This document shows, in pieces, positions 35,945 through 48,989 of a stretch of DNA of 64,000 nt. How positions within the stretch are numbered: position 1 is the stretch's first letter; each line of letters opens with the position of its first letter. The notes below the pieces were generated by a model. That model saw nothing but the letters and a program-made list of their open reading frames with translations, had not been told where the DNA came from and did not search any database. The stretch covers positions 4,911,395-4,975,394 of the forward strand of contig NC_133324.1 of assembly GCF_042186555.1 (NCBI RefSeq), given 5' to 3'. The translations under genes and the position numbers were made by a program. Source of the stretch: Aquarana catesbeiana (lineage: Eukaryota; Chordata; Amphibia; Anura; Ranidae).

Positions 35945-36329
35945 GGGCGGCACAGTGGTGTAGTGGGTAACACAGTGGTGTAGTGGGTAGCACAGCGGTG
36001 TAGTGGGTAACACAGTGGTGTAGTGGTTAGCACTCTCACCTAGCAATAAAAAGGGTCGCTGGTTTGAATCCCAACCACGACACTACCTGCCTGGAGTTTG
36101 CATGTTCTCCCTGTGCCTGCGTGGGTTTCCTCCGGGTACTCCAGGTTTCCTCCCAAACTCCAAAGACATCCTGGTAGGTTAATTGGCTTCTGTCCAAAAC
36201 TGGCCCTAGTATGTGAGTTGGGGACCTTGGATTGTGGGCTCCTTGAGGGTAGGGTGCGATGTATGTGTGGAGCGCTGTGTAAAATTGACGGCGCAATATG
36301 GGTACCTTAAATAAAAAATAAAAAAATAA
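35945..36329 (+). mobile_element. tRNA-derived SINE with a fourfold-duplicated A-box segment
   Basis: The head consists of four exact-length 20-bp copies at 35951, 35971, 35991 and 36011, each CACAG(T/C)GGTGTAGTGG plus four bases. Each contains an A-box-like TGGTGTAGTGG (CGGTGTAGTGG in the third). The B box GGTTTGAATCC is at 36061-36071, about 45 bases after the last A box, a normal tRNA spacing. The body (CTGCCTGGAGTTTGCATG, then GCGTGGGTTTCCTCC) matches the copy at 12.9 kb, and the 3' end has GCGCTGTGTAAAATTGACGG and an A-rich tail. The ending resembles a repeat I recall from ranid frogs. Confidence 0.85.
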
Positions 36330-36450
36330 TATAATAGATGAGCATCTTAATGAGACGCAATGTGCAGGGATAGGGACAATTGTAGACACTCACTCAGGTT
36401 GAACTGGATGGACTGGTGTCTTTATTCAACCTTACTAACTATGTAGCTAA
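36330..36450. mobile_element. Fragment of another dispersed repeat
   Basis: It contains GGTTGAACTGGATGGACTGG, then TGTCTTTATTCAACC and TAACTATGTAGCTAAG, a phrase I recall from abundant amphibian interspersed repeats. It follows directly on the SINE tail and ends where 27-bp satellite sequence resumes, so the SINE and this fragment together split the satellite. Family not determined. Confidence 0.4.
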
Positions 36451-36830
36451 GAGGTCCCCTTTACATCAGAAACCACAGAGTTCCCCTTTACATCAGAGTC
36501 AACAGAGCTCCCCTTTCATTAGATTCCACAGAGTTCCGCTTACATCAGGGTCTAAGGGGGAACTCTGTGGACTCTGATGTAAAGGGGAACTCTATGCACT
36601 CTGATGAAAAGGGGGATGTTGCACACAATGATGTAAGATGGAATGCTTCAGACTCTGGTGTAAAGGGGAACTCTGGTGGAAAGTGGTCTCTGGTCCCCAG
36701 AGCTTCCTTACATTAGAGTCCAAATCATTCCCCTTTACATCAGAGCTTCCACTTATATCATAGTCTGCAGCATTGCCCTTTATATCAGAGTTTCCCTTGG
36801 ATGTAGGGGAGATCAGAACCATAAGTCCAG
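36451..36830. repeat. Remnant of the 27-bp satellite in mixed orientation
   Basis: Units of CCCTTTACATCAGA...CCACAGAG run forward to about 36545. They then appear as the reverse complement (GGGGAACTCTGTGGACTCTG and relatives) to about 36690, then forward again to about 36795. Copies are more diverged than in the main array. Confidence 0.8.
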
Positions 36831-37639
36831 CCATTTTACCAGAGACCGAGGGGCTCCCGCCATGTTACAAGAGACCGAGGGGCTCCCGCCATGTTACAAG
36901 AGACCGAGGGGCTCCCACCATGTTACCAAAGACCGAGGGGCTCCCGCCATGTTACCAGAGACCGAGGGGCTCCCGCCATGTTACCAGAGACTGAGAAATT
37001 CCCGCCATGTTACCAGAGACCGAGGGGCTCCCACGATATTACCAAAGACCGAGGGGCTCCCACCATATTACCAAAGACCGAGGGGCTCCCACCATATTAC
37101 CAAAGACCGAGGGGCTCCCGCCATGTTACCAGAGACCGAGGGGCTCCCACCATGTTACCAAAGACTGACGGGCTCCGCCATGTTACCAGAGACCGAGGGG
37201 CTCCCGCCATGTTACCAGAGACTGAGGGGCTCCCGCCAAGTTACCAGAGACTGAGAAATTCTCACCATGTTACCAGAGACCGAGGGGCTCCCACCATATT
37301 ACCAAAGACCGAGGGGCTCCCACCATGTTACCAGAGACTGAGGGGCTCCCGCCATGTTACCAGAGACCGAGGGGATCCCACCATGTTACCAGAGACCGAG
37401 GGGCTCCCGCCATGTTACCAAAGATTGAGGGGCTCCCGCCATGTTATCAGAGACTGAGGGGCTCCCGTCATGTTACCAGAGACCGAGGGGCTCCTGGCAT
37501 GTTACCAGAGACTGAGGGGCTCCCACGATGTTACCAGAGACCAAGGGGCTCCCGCCATGTTACCAGAGACCGAGGGGCTCCCGCCATGTTACCAGAGACA
37601 AAGGGGCTCCTGCCATGTTACCAGAGACTGAGGGCTCCC

Positions 37640-39030
37640 ATCATGTTACCAGAGACCGAGGGGCTCCTGACATGTTACCAGAGACTGAGGGGCTCCCACC
37701 ATATTACCAAAGACCGAGAGGCTCCCACCATGTTACCAGAGACTGAGGGGCTACCGCCATGTTACCAGAGACTGAGGGGCTCCCACCATATTACCAAAGA
37801 CCGAGGGGCTCCCACCATATTACCAAAGACCGAGGGGCTCCCGCCATGTTACCAGAGACAGAGGGGCTCCCACCATGTTACCAAAGACCGAGGGGCTCCC
37901 GCCATGTTACCAGAGACCGAGGGGCTCCCGCCATGTTACCAGAGACTGAGGGGCTCCCGCCAAGTTACCAGAGACTGAGAAATTCACACCATGTTACCAG
38001 AGACCGAGGGGCTCCCACCATATTACCAAAGACAGAGGGGCTCCCGCCATGTTACCAGAGACCGAGGGGCTCCCACCATGTTACCAGAGACCGAGGGGCT
38101 CCCGCCATGTTACCAAAGATTGAGGGGCTCCCGCTATGTTATCAGAGACCGAGGGGCTCCTGGCATGTTACCAGAGACCGAGGGGCTCCCACCATGTTAC
38201 CAAAGATTGAGGGGCTCCCACCATGTTATCAGAGAATGAGGGGCTCCCGCCATGTTACCAGAGACCGAGGGGCTTCCACCATGTTACCAGAGACCGAGGG
38301 GCTCCAGCCATGTTACCAAAGATTGAGGGGCTCCCGCCATGTTATCAGAGACTGAGGGGCTCCCGTCATGTTACCAGAGACCGAGGGGCTCCCGGCATGT
38401 TACCAGAGACCGAGGGGCTCCCACCATGTTACCAGAGACTGAGGGGCTACCGCCATGTTACCAGAGACTGAGGGGCTCCCACCATATTACCAAAGACCGA
38501 GGGGCTCCCACCATATTACCAAAGACCGAGGGGCTCCCGCCATGTTACCAGAGACAGAGGGGCTCCCACCATGTTACCAAAGACCGAGGGGCTCCCGCCA
38601 TGTTACCAGAGACCGAGGGGCTCCCGCCATGTTACCAGAGACTGAGGGGCTCCCGCCAAGTTACCAGAGACTGAGAAATTCACACCATGTTACCAGAGAC
38701 CGAGGGGCTCCCACCATATTACCAAAGACAGAGGGGCTCCCGCCATGTTACCAGAGACCGAGGGGCTCCCACCATGTTACCAGAGACCGAGGGGCTCCCG
38801 CCATGTTACCAAAGATTGAGGGGCTCCCGCTATGTTATCAGAGACCGAGGGGCTCCTGGCATGTTACCAGAGACCGAGGGGCTCCCACCATGTTACCAAA
38901 GATTGAGGGGCTCCCACCATGTTATCAGAGAATGAGGGGCTCCCGCCATGTTACCAGAGACCGAGGGGCTTCCACCATGTTACCAGAGACCGAGGGGCTC
39001 CAGCCATGTTACCAAAGATTGAGGGGCTCC
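37640..39030. repeat. Tandem 696-bp block duplication inside the 29-bp array
   Basis: Variant patterns at 37759-38355 recur at 38455 onward with an offset of 696 bp, exactly 24 units. The match includes rare variants such as AAATTCACACCATG and the ATCAGAGAATGAGG unit. The block limits given are approximate. Confidence 0.8.
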
Positions 39031-42000
39031 CGCCATGTTATCAGAGACCGAGGGGCTCCCGTCATGTTACCAGAGACCGAGGGGCTCCCGGCATGTTACC
39101 AGAGACCGAGGGGCTCCCGGCATGTTACCAGAGACCGAGGGGCTCCCGTCATGTTACCAGAGACCGAGGGGCTCCCGGCATGTTACCAGAGACCGAGGGG
39201 CTCCCACCATGTTACCAGAGACCAAGGGGCTCCCACCATGTTACCAGAGACCGAGGGGCTCCCGCCATGTTACCAAAGACCGAGGGGCTCCCACCATGTT
39301 ACCAGAGACCAAGGGGCTCCCACCATGTTACCAGAGAACGAGGGCCTCCCGGCATGTTATCAGAGACCGAGGGGCTCCCACTATGTTACCAGAGACCGAG
39401 GGGTTCCCACCATGTTACCAGAGACCGAGGGGCTCCCGCCATGTTACCAGAGACTGAGGGGCTCCCACCATGTTACCAGAGACGGAGGGGCTCCCACCAT
39501 GTTACCAGAGACCAAGGGGCTCTCGTCATGTTACCAGAGCCGAGGGACTCTCGTCATGTTACCAGAGACCGAGGGGCTCCCGCCATGTTACCAGAGACTG
39601 AGGGGCTCCCATCATGTTACCAGAGACTGAGGGGCTCCTGTCATGTTACCAGAGACCGAGGGGCTCCCGCCAAGTTACCAGAGACTGAGGGGCTCCCACT
39701 ATGTTACCAGAAACCGAGGGGCTCCAGCCATGTTACCAGAGACTGAGGGGCTCCAGCCATGTTACCAGAGACTGAGGGGCTCCCGCCAAGTTTACCAGAC
39801 ACAGAGGGGCTCCCACCATGTTACCAGAGAACGAGGGCCTCCCGTCATGTTACCAGAGACCGAGGGGCTCCCGCCATGTTACCAGAGACCGAGGGGCTCC
39901 CGCCAAGTTACAAGAGACTGAGAAATTCCCACCATGTTACCAGAGACCGAGGGGCTCCCGCCATGTAACCAGAGACTGAGGGGCTCCCGCCAAGTTACCA
40001 GAGACTGAGAAATTCCCACCATGTTACCAGAGACCGAGGGGCTCCCACCATATTACCAAAGACCGAGGGGCTCCCGCCATGTTACCAGAGACCGAGGGGC
40101 TCCCACCATGTTACCAGAGACCGAGGGGCTCCCGCCATGTTACCAAAGATTGAGGGGCTCCCGCCATGTTATCAGAGACCGAGGGGCTCCTGGCATGTTA
40201 CCAGAGACCGAGGGGCTCCCACCATGTTACCAAAGATTGAGGGGCTCCCACCATGTTATCAGAGAATGAGGGGCTCCCGCCATGTTACCAGAGACCGAGG
40301 GGCTTCCACCATGTTACCAGAGACCGAGGGGCTCCCGCCATGTTACCAAAGATTGAGGGGCTCCCGCCATGTTATCAGAGACTGAGGGGCTCCCGTCATG
40401 TTACCAGAGACCGAGGGGCTCCCGGCATGTTACCAGAGACCGAGGGGCTCCCGTCATGTTACCAGAGACCGAGGGGCTCCCGGCATGTTACCAGAGACCG
40501 AGGGGCTCCCACCATGTTACCAGAGACCAAGGGGCTCCCACCATGTTACCAGAGACCGAGGGGCTCCTGCCATGTTACCAGAGACCGAGGGGTTCCCACC
40601 ATGTTACCAGAGACCGAGGGGCTCCCGCCATGTTACCAGAGACTGAGGGGCTCCCACCATGTTACCAGAGACGGAGGGGCTCCCACCATGTTACCAGAGA
40701 CCAAGGGGCTCTCGTCATGTTACCAGAGCCGAGGGACTCTCGTCATGTTACCAGAGACCGAGGGGCTCCCGCCATGTTACCAGAGACTGAGGGGCTCCCA
40801 TCATGTTACCAGAGACTGAGGGGCTCCTGTCATGTTACCAGAGACCGAGGGGATCCCGCCAAGTTACCAGAGACTGAGGGGCTCCCACTATGTTACCAGA
40901 AACCGAGGGGCTCCAGCCATGTTACCAGAGACTGAGGGGCTCCAGCCATGTTACCAGAGACTGAGGGGCTCCCGCCAAGTTTACCAGACACAGAGGGGCT
41001 CCCACCATGTTACCAGAGAACGAGGGCCTCCCGTCATGTTACCAGAGACCGAGGGGCTCCCACCATGTTACCAGAGACCGAGGGGCTCCCGCCATGTTAC
41101 CAGAGACCGAGGGGCTCCCGCCAAGTTACCAGAGACTGAGAAATTCCCACCATGTTACCAAAGACTGAGGGGCTCCCACCATATTACCAAAGACCGAGGG
41201 GCTCCCACCATGTTATTAGAGAATGAGGGGCTCCCGCCATGTTACCACAGACCAAGGGGCTCTCGTCATGTTACCAGAGCCGAGGGACTCTCGTCATGTT
41301 ACCAGAGACCGAGGGGCTCCCGCCATGTTACCAGAGACTGAGGGGCTCCCATCATGTTACCAGAGACTGAGGGGCTCCTGTCATGTTACCAGAGACCGAG
41401 GGGCTCCCGCCAAGTTACCAGAGACTGAGGGGCTCCCACTATGTTACCAGAAACCGAGGGGCTCCAGCCATGTTACCAGAGACTGAGGGGCTCCAGCCAT
41501 GTTACCAGAGACTGAGGGGCTCCCGCCAAGTTTACCAGACACAGAGGGGCTCCCACCATGTTACCAGAGAACGAGGGCCTCCCGTCATGTTACCAGAGAC
41601 CGAGGGGCTCCCACCATGTTACCAGAGACTGAGGGGCTCCCGCCATGTTACCAGAGACCGAGGGGCTCCCGCCAAGTTACCAGAGACTGAGAAATTCCCA
41701 CCATGTTACCAAAGACCGAGGGGCTCCCACCATATTACCAAAGACCGAGGGGCTCCCACCATGTTATCAGAGAATGAGGGGCTCCCGCCATGTTACCAGA
41801 GACCGAGGGGCTTCCACCATGTTACCAGACACAGAGGGGCTCCAGCCATGTTACCAGAGACCGAGGGGCTCCAGCCATGTTACCAAAGATTGAGGGGCTC
41901 CCGCCATGTTATCAGAGACTGAGGGGCTCCCGTCATGTTACCAGAGACCTAGGGGCTCCCGGCATGTTACCAGAGACCGAGGGGCTCCCGGCATGTTACC

Positions 42001-44690
42001 AGAGACCGAGGGGCTCCCGTCATGTTACCAGAGACCGAGGGGCTCCCGGCATGTTACCAGAGACCGAGGGGCTCCCACCATGTTACCAGAGACCAAGGGG
42101 CTCCCACCATGTTACCAGAGACCGAGGGGCTCCCGCCATGTTACCAAAGACCGAGGGGCTCCCACCATGTTACCAGAGACCAAGGGGCTCCCACCATGTT
42201 ACCAGAGAACGAGGGCCTCCCGGCATGTTATCAGAGACCGAGGGGCTCCCACTATGTTACCAGAGACCGAGGGGTTCCCACCATGTTACCAGAGACCGAG
42301 GGGCTCCCGCCATGTTACCAGAGACTGAGGGGCTCCCACCATGTTACCAGAGACGGAGGGGCTCCCACCATGTTACCAGAGACCAAGGGGCTCTCGTCAT
42401 GTTACCAGAGCCGAGGGACTCTCGTCATGTTACCAGAGACCGAGGGGCTCCCGCCATGTTACCAGAGACTGAGGGGCTCCCATCATGTTACCAGAGACTG
42501 AGGGGCTCCTGTCATGTTACCAGAGACCGAGGGGCTCCCGCCAAGTTACCAGAGACTGAGGGGCTCCCACTATGTTACCAGAAACCGAGGGGCTCCAGCC
42601 ATGTTACCAGAGACTGAGGGGCTCCAGCCATGTTACCAGAGACTGAGGGGCTCCCGCCAAGTTTACCAGACACAGAGGGGCTCCCACCATGTTACCAGAG
42701 AACGAGGGCCTCCCGTCATGTTACCAGAGACCGAGGGGCTCCCGCCATGTTACCAGAGACCGAGGGGCTCCCGCCAAGTTACAAGAGACTGAGAAATTCC
42801 CACCATGTTACCAGAGACCGAGGGGCTCCCGCCATGTAACCAGAGACTGAAGTGCTCCCGCCAAGTTACCAGAGACTGAGAAATTCCCACCATGTTACCA
42901 GAGACCGAGGGGCTCCCACCATATTACCAAAGACCGAGGGGCTCCCGCCATGTTACCAGAGACCGAGGGGCTCCCACCATGTTACCAGAGACCGAGGGGC
43001 TCCCGCCATGTTACCAAAGATTGAGGGGCTCCCGCCATGTTATCAGAGACCGAGGGGCTCCTGGCATGTTACCAGAGACCGAGGGGCTCCCACCATGTTA
43101 CCAAAGATTGAGGGGCTCCCACCATGTTATCAGAGAATGAGGGGCTCCCGCCATGTTACCAGAGACCGAGGGGCTTCCACCATGTTACCAGAGACCGAGG
43201 GGCTCCCGCCATGTTACCAAAGATTGAGGGGCTCCCGCCATGTTATCAGAGACTGAGGGGCTCCCGTCATGTTACCAGAGACCGAGGGGCTCCCGGCATG
43301 TTACCAGAGACCGAGGGGCTCCCGTCATGTTACCAGAGACCGAGGGGCTCCCGGCATGTTACCAGAGACCGAGGGGCTCCCACCATGTTACCAGAGACCA
43401 AGGGGCTCCCACCATGTTACCAGAGACCGAGGGGCTCCTGCCATGTTACCAGAGACCGAGGGGTTCCCACCATGTTACCAGAGACCGAGGGGCTCCCGCC
43501 ATGTTACCAGAGACTGAGGGGCTCCCACCATGTTACCAGAGACGGAGGGGCTCCCACCATGTTACCAGAGACCAAGGGGCTCTCGTCATGTTACCAGAGC
43601 CGAGGGACTCTCGTCATGTTACCAGAGACCGAGGGGCTCCCGCCATGTTACCAGAGACTGAGGGGCTCCCATCATGTTACCAGAGACTGAGGGGCTCCTG
43701 TCATGTTACCAGAGACCGAGGGGATCCCGCCAAGTTACCAGAGACTGAGGGGCTCCCACTATGTTACCAGAAACCGAGGGGCTCCAGCCATGTTACCAGA
43801 GACTGAGGGGCTCCAGCCATGTTACCAGAGACTGAGGGGCTCCCGCCAAGTTTACCAGACACAGAGGGGCTCCCACCATGTTACCAGAGAACGAGGGCCT
43901 CCCGTCATGTTACCAGAGACCGAGGGGCTCCCACCATGTTACCAGAGACCGAGGGGCTCCCGCCATGTTACCAGAGACCGAGGGGCTCCCGCCAAGTTAC
44001 CAGAGACTGAGAAATTCCCACCATGTTACCAAAGACTGAGGGGCTCCCACCATATTACCAAAGACCGAGGGGCTCCCACCATGTTATTAGAGAATGAGGG
44101 GCTCCCGCCATGTTACCACAGACCAAGGGGCTCTCGTCATGTTACCAGAGCCGAGGGACTCTCGTCATGTTACCAGAGACCGAGGGGCTCCCGCCATGTT
44201 ACCAGAGACTGAGGGGCTCCCATCATGTTACCAGAGACTGAGGGGCTCCTGTCATGTTACCAGAGACCGAGGGGCTCCCGCCAAGTTACCAGAGACTGAG
44301 GGGCTCCCACTATGTTACCAGAAACCGAGGGGCTCCAGCCATGTTACCAGAGACTGAGGGGCTCCAGCCATGTTACCAGAGACTGAGGGGCTCCCGCCAA
44401 GTTTACCAGACACAGAGGGGCTCCCACCATGTTACCAGAGAACGAGGGCCTCCCGTCATGTTACCAGAGACCGAGGGGCTCCCACCATGTTACCAGAGAC
44501 TGAGGGGCTCCCGCCATGTTACCAGAGACCGAGGGGCTCCCGCCAAGTTACCAGAGACTGAGAAATTCCCACCATGTTACCAAAGACCGAGGGGCTCCCA
44601 CCATATTACCAAAGACCGAGGGGCTCCCACCATGTTATCAGAGAATGAGGGGCTCCCGCCATGTTACCAGAGACCGAGGGGCTTCCACCA
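39020..44690. repeat. Tandem 2871-bp higher-order duplication (99 units)
   Basis: Copy one is about 39020-41800 and copy two about 41890-44690. Matching variant strings at 39643/42514, 40021/42892, 40253/43124, 40832/43703 and 41223/44094 all have the offset 2871, which is 99 times 29. The copies differ by very few substitutions, for example GAGGGGCTCCC near 39979 against GAAGTGCTCCC near 42850. This indicates a recent unequal exchange or an assembly duplication. Confidence 0.85.
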
Positions 44691-47600
44691 TGTTACCAGA
44701 GACCGAGGGGCTCCCGCCATGTTACCAAAGATTGAGGGGCACCCGCCATGTTATCAGAGACTGAGGGGCTCCCGTCATGTTACCAGAGACCGAGGGATTC
44801 CTGGCATGTTACCAGAGACCGAGGGGCTCCCACCATGTTACCAGAGACCGAGGGGCTCCCGCCATGTTACCAAAGATTAAGGGGCTCCCGCCATGTTATC
44901 AGAGACTGAGGGGCTCCCGTCATGTTACCAGAGACCGAGGGGCTCCCACCATGTTACCAGAGACCGAGGGGCTATCGCCATGTTACCAGAGACCGAGGGG
45001 CTCCCGCCATGTTACCAGAGACCGAGGGGCTCCCACCATGTTACCAAAGACCGAGGGGCTCCCACCATGTTACCAGAGCCCGAGGGGCTCCCACCATGTT
45101 ACCAGAGAACAAGGGCCTCCCGGCATGTTATCAGAGACCGAGGGGCTCCCACCATGTTACCAGAGACCGAGGGGTTCCCACCATGTTACCAGAGACCGAG
45201 GGGCTCCCGCCATGTCACCAGAGACGGAGGGGCTCCCACCATGTTACCAGAGACCAAGAGGCTCTCGTCATGTTACCAGAGCCGAGGGATTCTCGTCATG
45301 TTACCAGAGACCGAGGGGCTCCCGCCATGTTACCAGAGACTGAGGGGCTCCCATCATGTTACCAGAGACTGAGGGGCTCCTGTCATGTTACCAGAGACCG
45401 AGGGGCTCCCGCCAAGTTACCAGAGACTGAGGGGCTCCCATCATGTTACCAGAGACTGAGGGGCTCCTGTCATGTTACCAGAGACCGAGGGGCTCCCGCC
45501 AAGTTACCAGAGACTGAGGGGCTCAAGCCATGTTACCAGAGACTGAGGGGCTCCAGCCATGTTACCGGAGACTGAGGGGCTCCCGCCAAGTTTACCAGAG
45601 ACTGAGGGGCTCCCACCATGTTACTAGAGAACGAGGGCCTCCCGTCATGTTACCAAAGACCGAGGGGCTCCCACCATGTTACCAGAGACCGAGGGGCTCC
45701 CGCCATGTTGCCAGAGACCAAGGGGCTCCCGCCATGTTACCAGAGACTGAGGGGCTTCCGCCAATTTACCAGAGACTGAGAAATTCCCACCATGTTACCA
45801 GAGACCGAGGGGCTTCCACCATATTACCAAAGACCGAGGGGCTCCCACCATGTTATCAGAGAATGAGGGGCTCCCGCCATGTTACCAGAGACCAAGGGGC
45901 TTCCACCATGTTACCAGAGACCGAGGGGCTCCCGCCATGTTACCAAAGATTGAGGGGCTCCCGCCATGTTATCAGAGACTGAGGGGCTTCCGTCATGTTA
46001 CCAGAGACCGAGGGGCTCCTGGCATGTTACCAGAGACCGAGGGGCTCCCACCATGTTACCAAAGATTGAGGGGCTCCCGCCATATTATCAGAGACTGAGG
46101 GGCTCCCGTCATGTTACCAGAGACCGAGGGGCTCCCGCCATGTTACCAAAGATTGAGGGGCTCCCGCCATGTTATCAGAGACTGAGGGGCTCCCGTCATG
46201 TTACCAGAGACCGAGGGGCTCCCGCCAAGTTACCAGAGACTGAGGGGCTCAAGCCATGTTACCAGAGACTGAGGGGCTCCAGCCATGTTACCGGAGACTG
46301 AGGGGCTCCCGCCAAGTTTACCAGAGACTGAGGGGCTCCCACCATGTTACCAGAGAACGAGGGCCTCCCGTCATGTTACCAAAGACCGAGGGGCTCCCAC
46401 CATGTTACCAGAGACCGAGGGGCTCCCGCCATGTTGCCAGAGACCAAGGGGCTCCCGCCATGTTACCAGAGACTGAGGGGCTTCCGCCAATTTACCAGAG
46501 ACTGAGAAATTCCCACCATGTTACCAGAGACCGAGGGGCTTCCACCATATTACGAAAGACCGAGGGGCTCCCACCATGTTAACAGAGAATGAGGGGCTCC
46601 CGCCATGTTACCAGAGAACAAGGGGCTTCCACCATGTTACCAGAGACCGAGGGGCTCCCGTCATGTTACCAAAGATTGAGGGGCTCCCGCCATGTTATCA
46701 GAGACTGAGGGGCTTCCGTCATGTTACCAGAGACCGAGGGGCTCCTGGCATGTTACCAGAGACCGAGGGGCTCCCACCATGTTACCAAAGATTGAGGGGC
46801 TCCCGCCATATTATCAGAGACTGAGGGGCTCCCGTCATGTTACCAGAGACCGAGGGGCTCCCGCCATGTTACCAAAGATTGAGGGGCTCCCGCCATGTTA
46901 TCAGAGACTGAGGGGCTCCCGTCATGTTACCAGAGACCGAGGGGCTTCCGCCATGTTACCAGAGACAGAGGGGCTCCCACCATGTTACCAAAGACCGAGG
47001 GGCTCCCGCCATGTTGCCAGAGACCGAGGGGCTCCCGCCATGTCACCAGAGACTGAGGGGCTCCCGCCAATTTACCAGAGACTGAGAAATTCCCACCATG
47101 TTACCAGAGACCGAGGGGCTCCCACCATATTACCAAAGACCGAGGGGCTCCCGCCATGCTACCAGAGACCGAGGGGCTCCTGCCATGTTACCAAAGATTG
47201 AGGAGCTCCCGCCATGTTATCAGAGACCGAGGGGCTCCTGGCATGTTACCAGAGACCGAGGGGCTCCCACCATGTTACCAAAGATTGAGGGGCTCCCGCC
47301 ATGTTATCAGAGACTGAGGGGCTCCCGTCATGTTACCAGAGACCGAGGGGCTCCCGGCATGTTACCAGAGACCGAGGGGCTCCCACCATGTTACCAGAGA
47401 CCAAGGGGCTCCCACCATGTTACCAGAGACCGAGGGGCTCCAGCCATGTTACCAAAGACCAAGGGGCTCCCACCATGTTACCAGAGACCAAGGGGCTCCC
47501 ACCATGTTACCAGAGAACGAGGGCCTCCCGGCATGTTATCAGAGACCGAGGGGCTCCCACCATGTTACCAGAGACCGAGGGGTTCCCACCATGTTACCAG

Positions 47601-48989
47601 AGACCGAGGGGCTCCCGCCATGTTACCAGAGACTGAGGGGCTCCCACCATGTTACCAGAGACGGAGGGGCTCCCACCATGTTACCAGAGACCAAGGAGCT
47701 CTCGTCATGTTACCAGAGCCGAGGGACTCTCGTCATGTTACCAGAGACCGAGGGGCTCCCGCCATGTTACCAGAGACTGAGGGGCTCCCATCATGTTACC
47801 AGAGACTGAGGGGCTCCTGTCATGTTACCAGAGACCGAGGGGCTCCCGCCAAGTTACCAGAGACTGAGGGGCTCCCACCATGTTACCAGAAACCGAGGGG
47901 CTCCAGCCATGTTACCAGAGACTGAGGGGCTCCAGCCATGTTACCAGAGACTGAGGGGCTCCCACCAAGTTTACCAGAGCCTGAGGGGCTCCCGTCATGT
48001 TACCAGAGACCGAGGGGCTCCCACCATGTTACAAGAGACCGAGGGGCTCCCACCATATTACCAGAGACTGAGGGGCTCCCATCATGTTACCAGAGACCGA
48101 GGGGTTCCCACCATGTTACCAGAGACCGAGGAGCTCCTGCCATGTTACCAAAGACCGAGGGGCTCCCGGCATGTTACCAGAGACCGAGGGGCTCCCACCA
48201 TGTTACCAGAGACCGAGGGGCTCCCGCCATGTTACCAGAGACAAAGGGGCTCCCGCCATGTTACCAGAGACTGAGGGCTCCCATCATGTTACCAGAGATC
48301 GAGGGGCTCCTGTCATGTTACCAGAGACTGAGGGGCTCCCGCCATGTTACCAGAGACTGAGGGGCTCCCACCATATTACCAAAGACCGAGAGGCTCCCAC
48401 CATGTTACCAGAGACTGAGGGGCTACCGCCATGTTACCAGAGACTGAGGGGCTCCCGCCATGTTACCAGAGACCGAGGGGCTCCCACCATGTTACCAAAG
48501 ACGAGGGGCTCCCACCATGTTACCAGAGACCGAGGGGCTCCCACCATGTTACCAGAGAACGAGGGCCTCCCGGCATGTTATCAGAGTCCGAGGGGCTCCC
48601 ACCATGTTACCAGAGACCGAGGAGTTCCCACTATGTTACCAGAGACCGAGGGGCTCCCGCCATGTTACCAGAGACTGAGGGGCTCCCACCATGTTACCAG
48701 AGATGGAGGGGCTCCCACCATGTTACCAGAGACCAAGGGGCTCTCGTCATGTTACCAGAGCCGAGGGACTCTCGTCATATTACCAGAGACTGAGGGGCTC
48801 CCGCCATGTTACCAGAGACTGAGGGGCTCCCATCATGTTACCAGAGACTGAGGGGCTCCTGTCATGTTACCAGAGACCGAGGGGCTCCCGCCAAGTTACC
48901 AGAGACTGAGGGCTCCCACCATGTTACCAGAAACCGAGGGGCTCCAGCCATGCTACCAGAGACTGAGGGGATCCCGCCAAGTTTACCAG

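Noticed and set aside
36016..36071. Functional tRNA gene
   Set aside because: The A and B boxes are present, but no cloverleaf or anticodon arm is evident and the sequence continues into a SINE body and A-rich tail.
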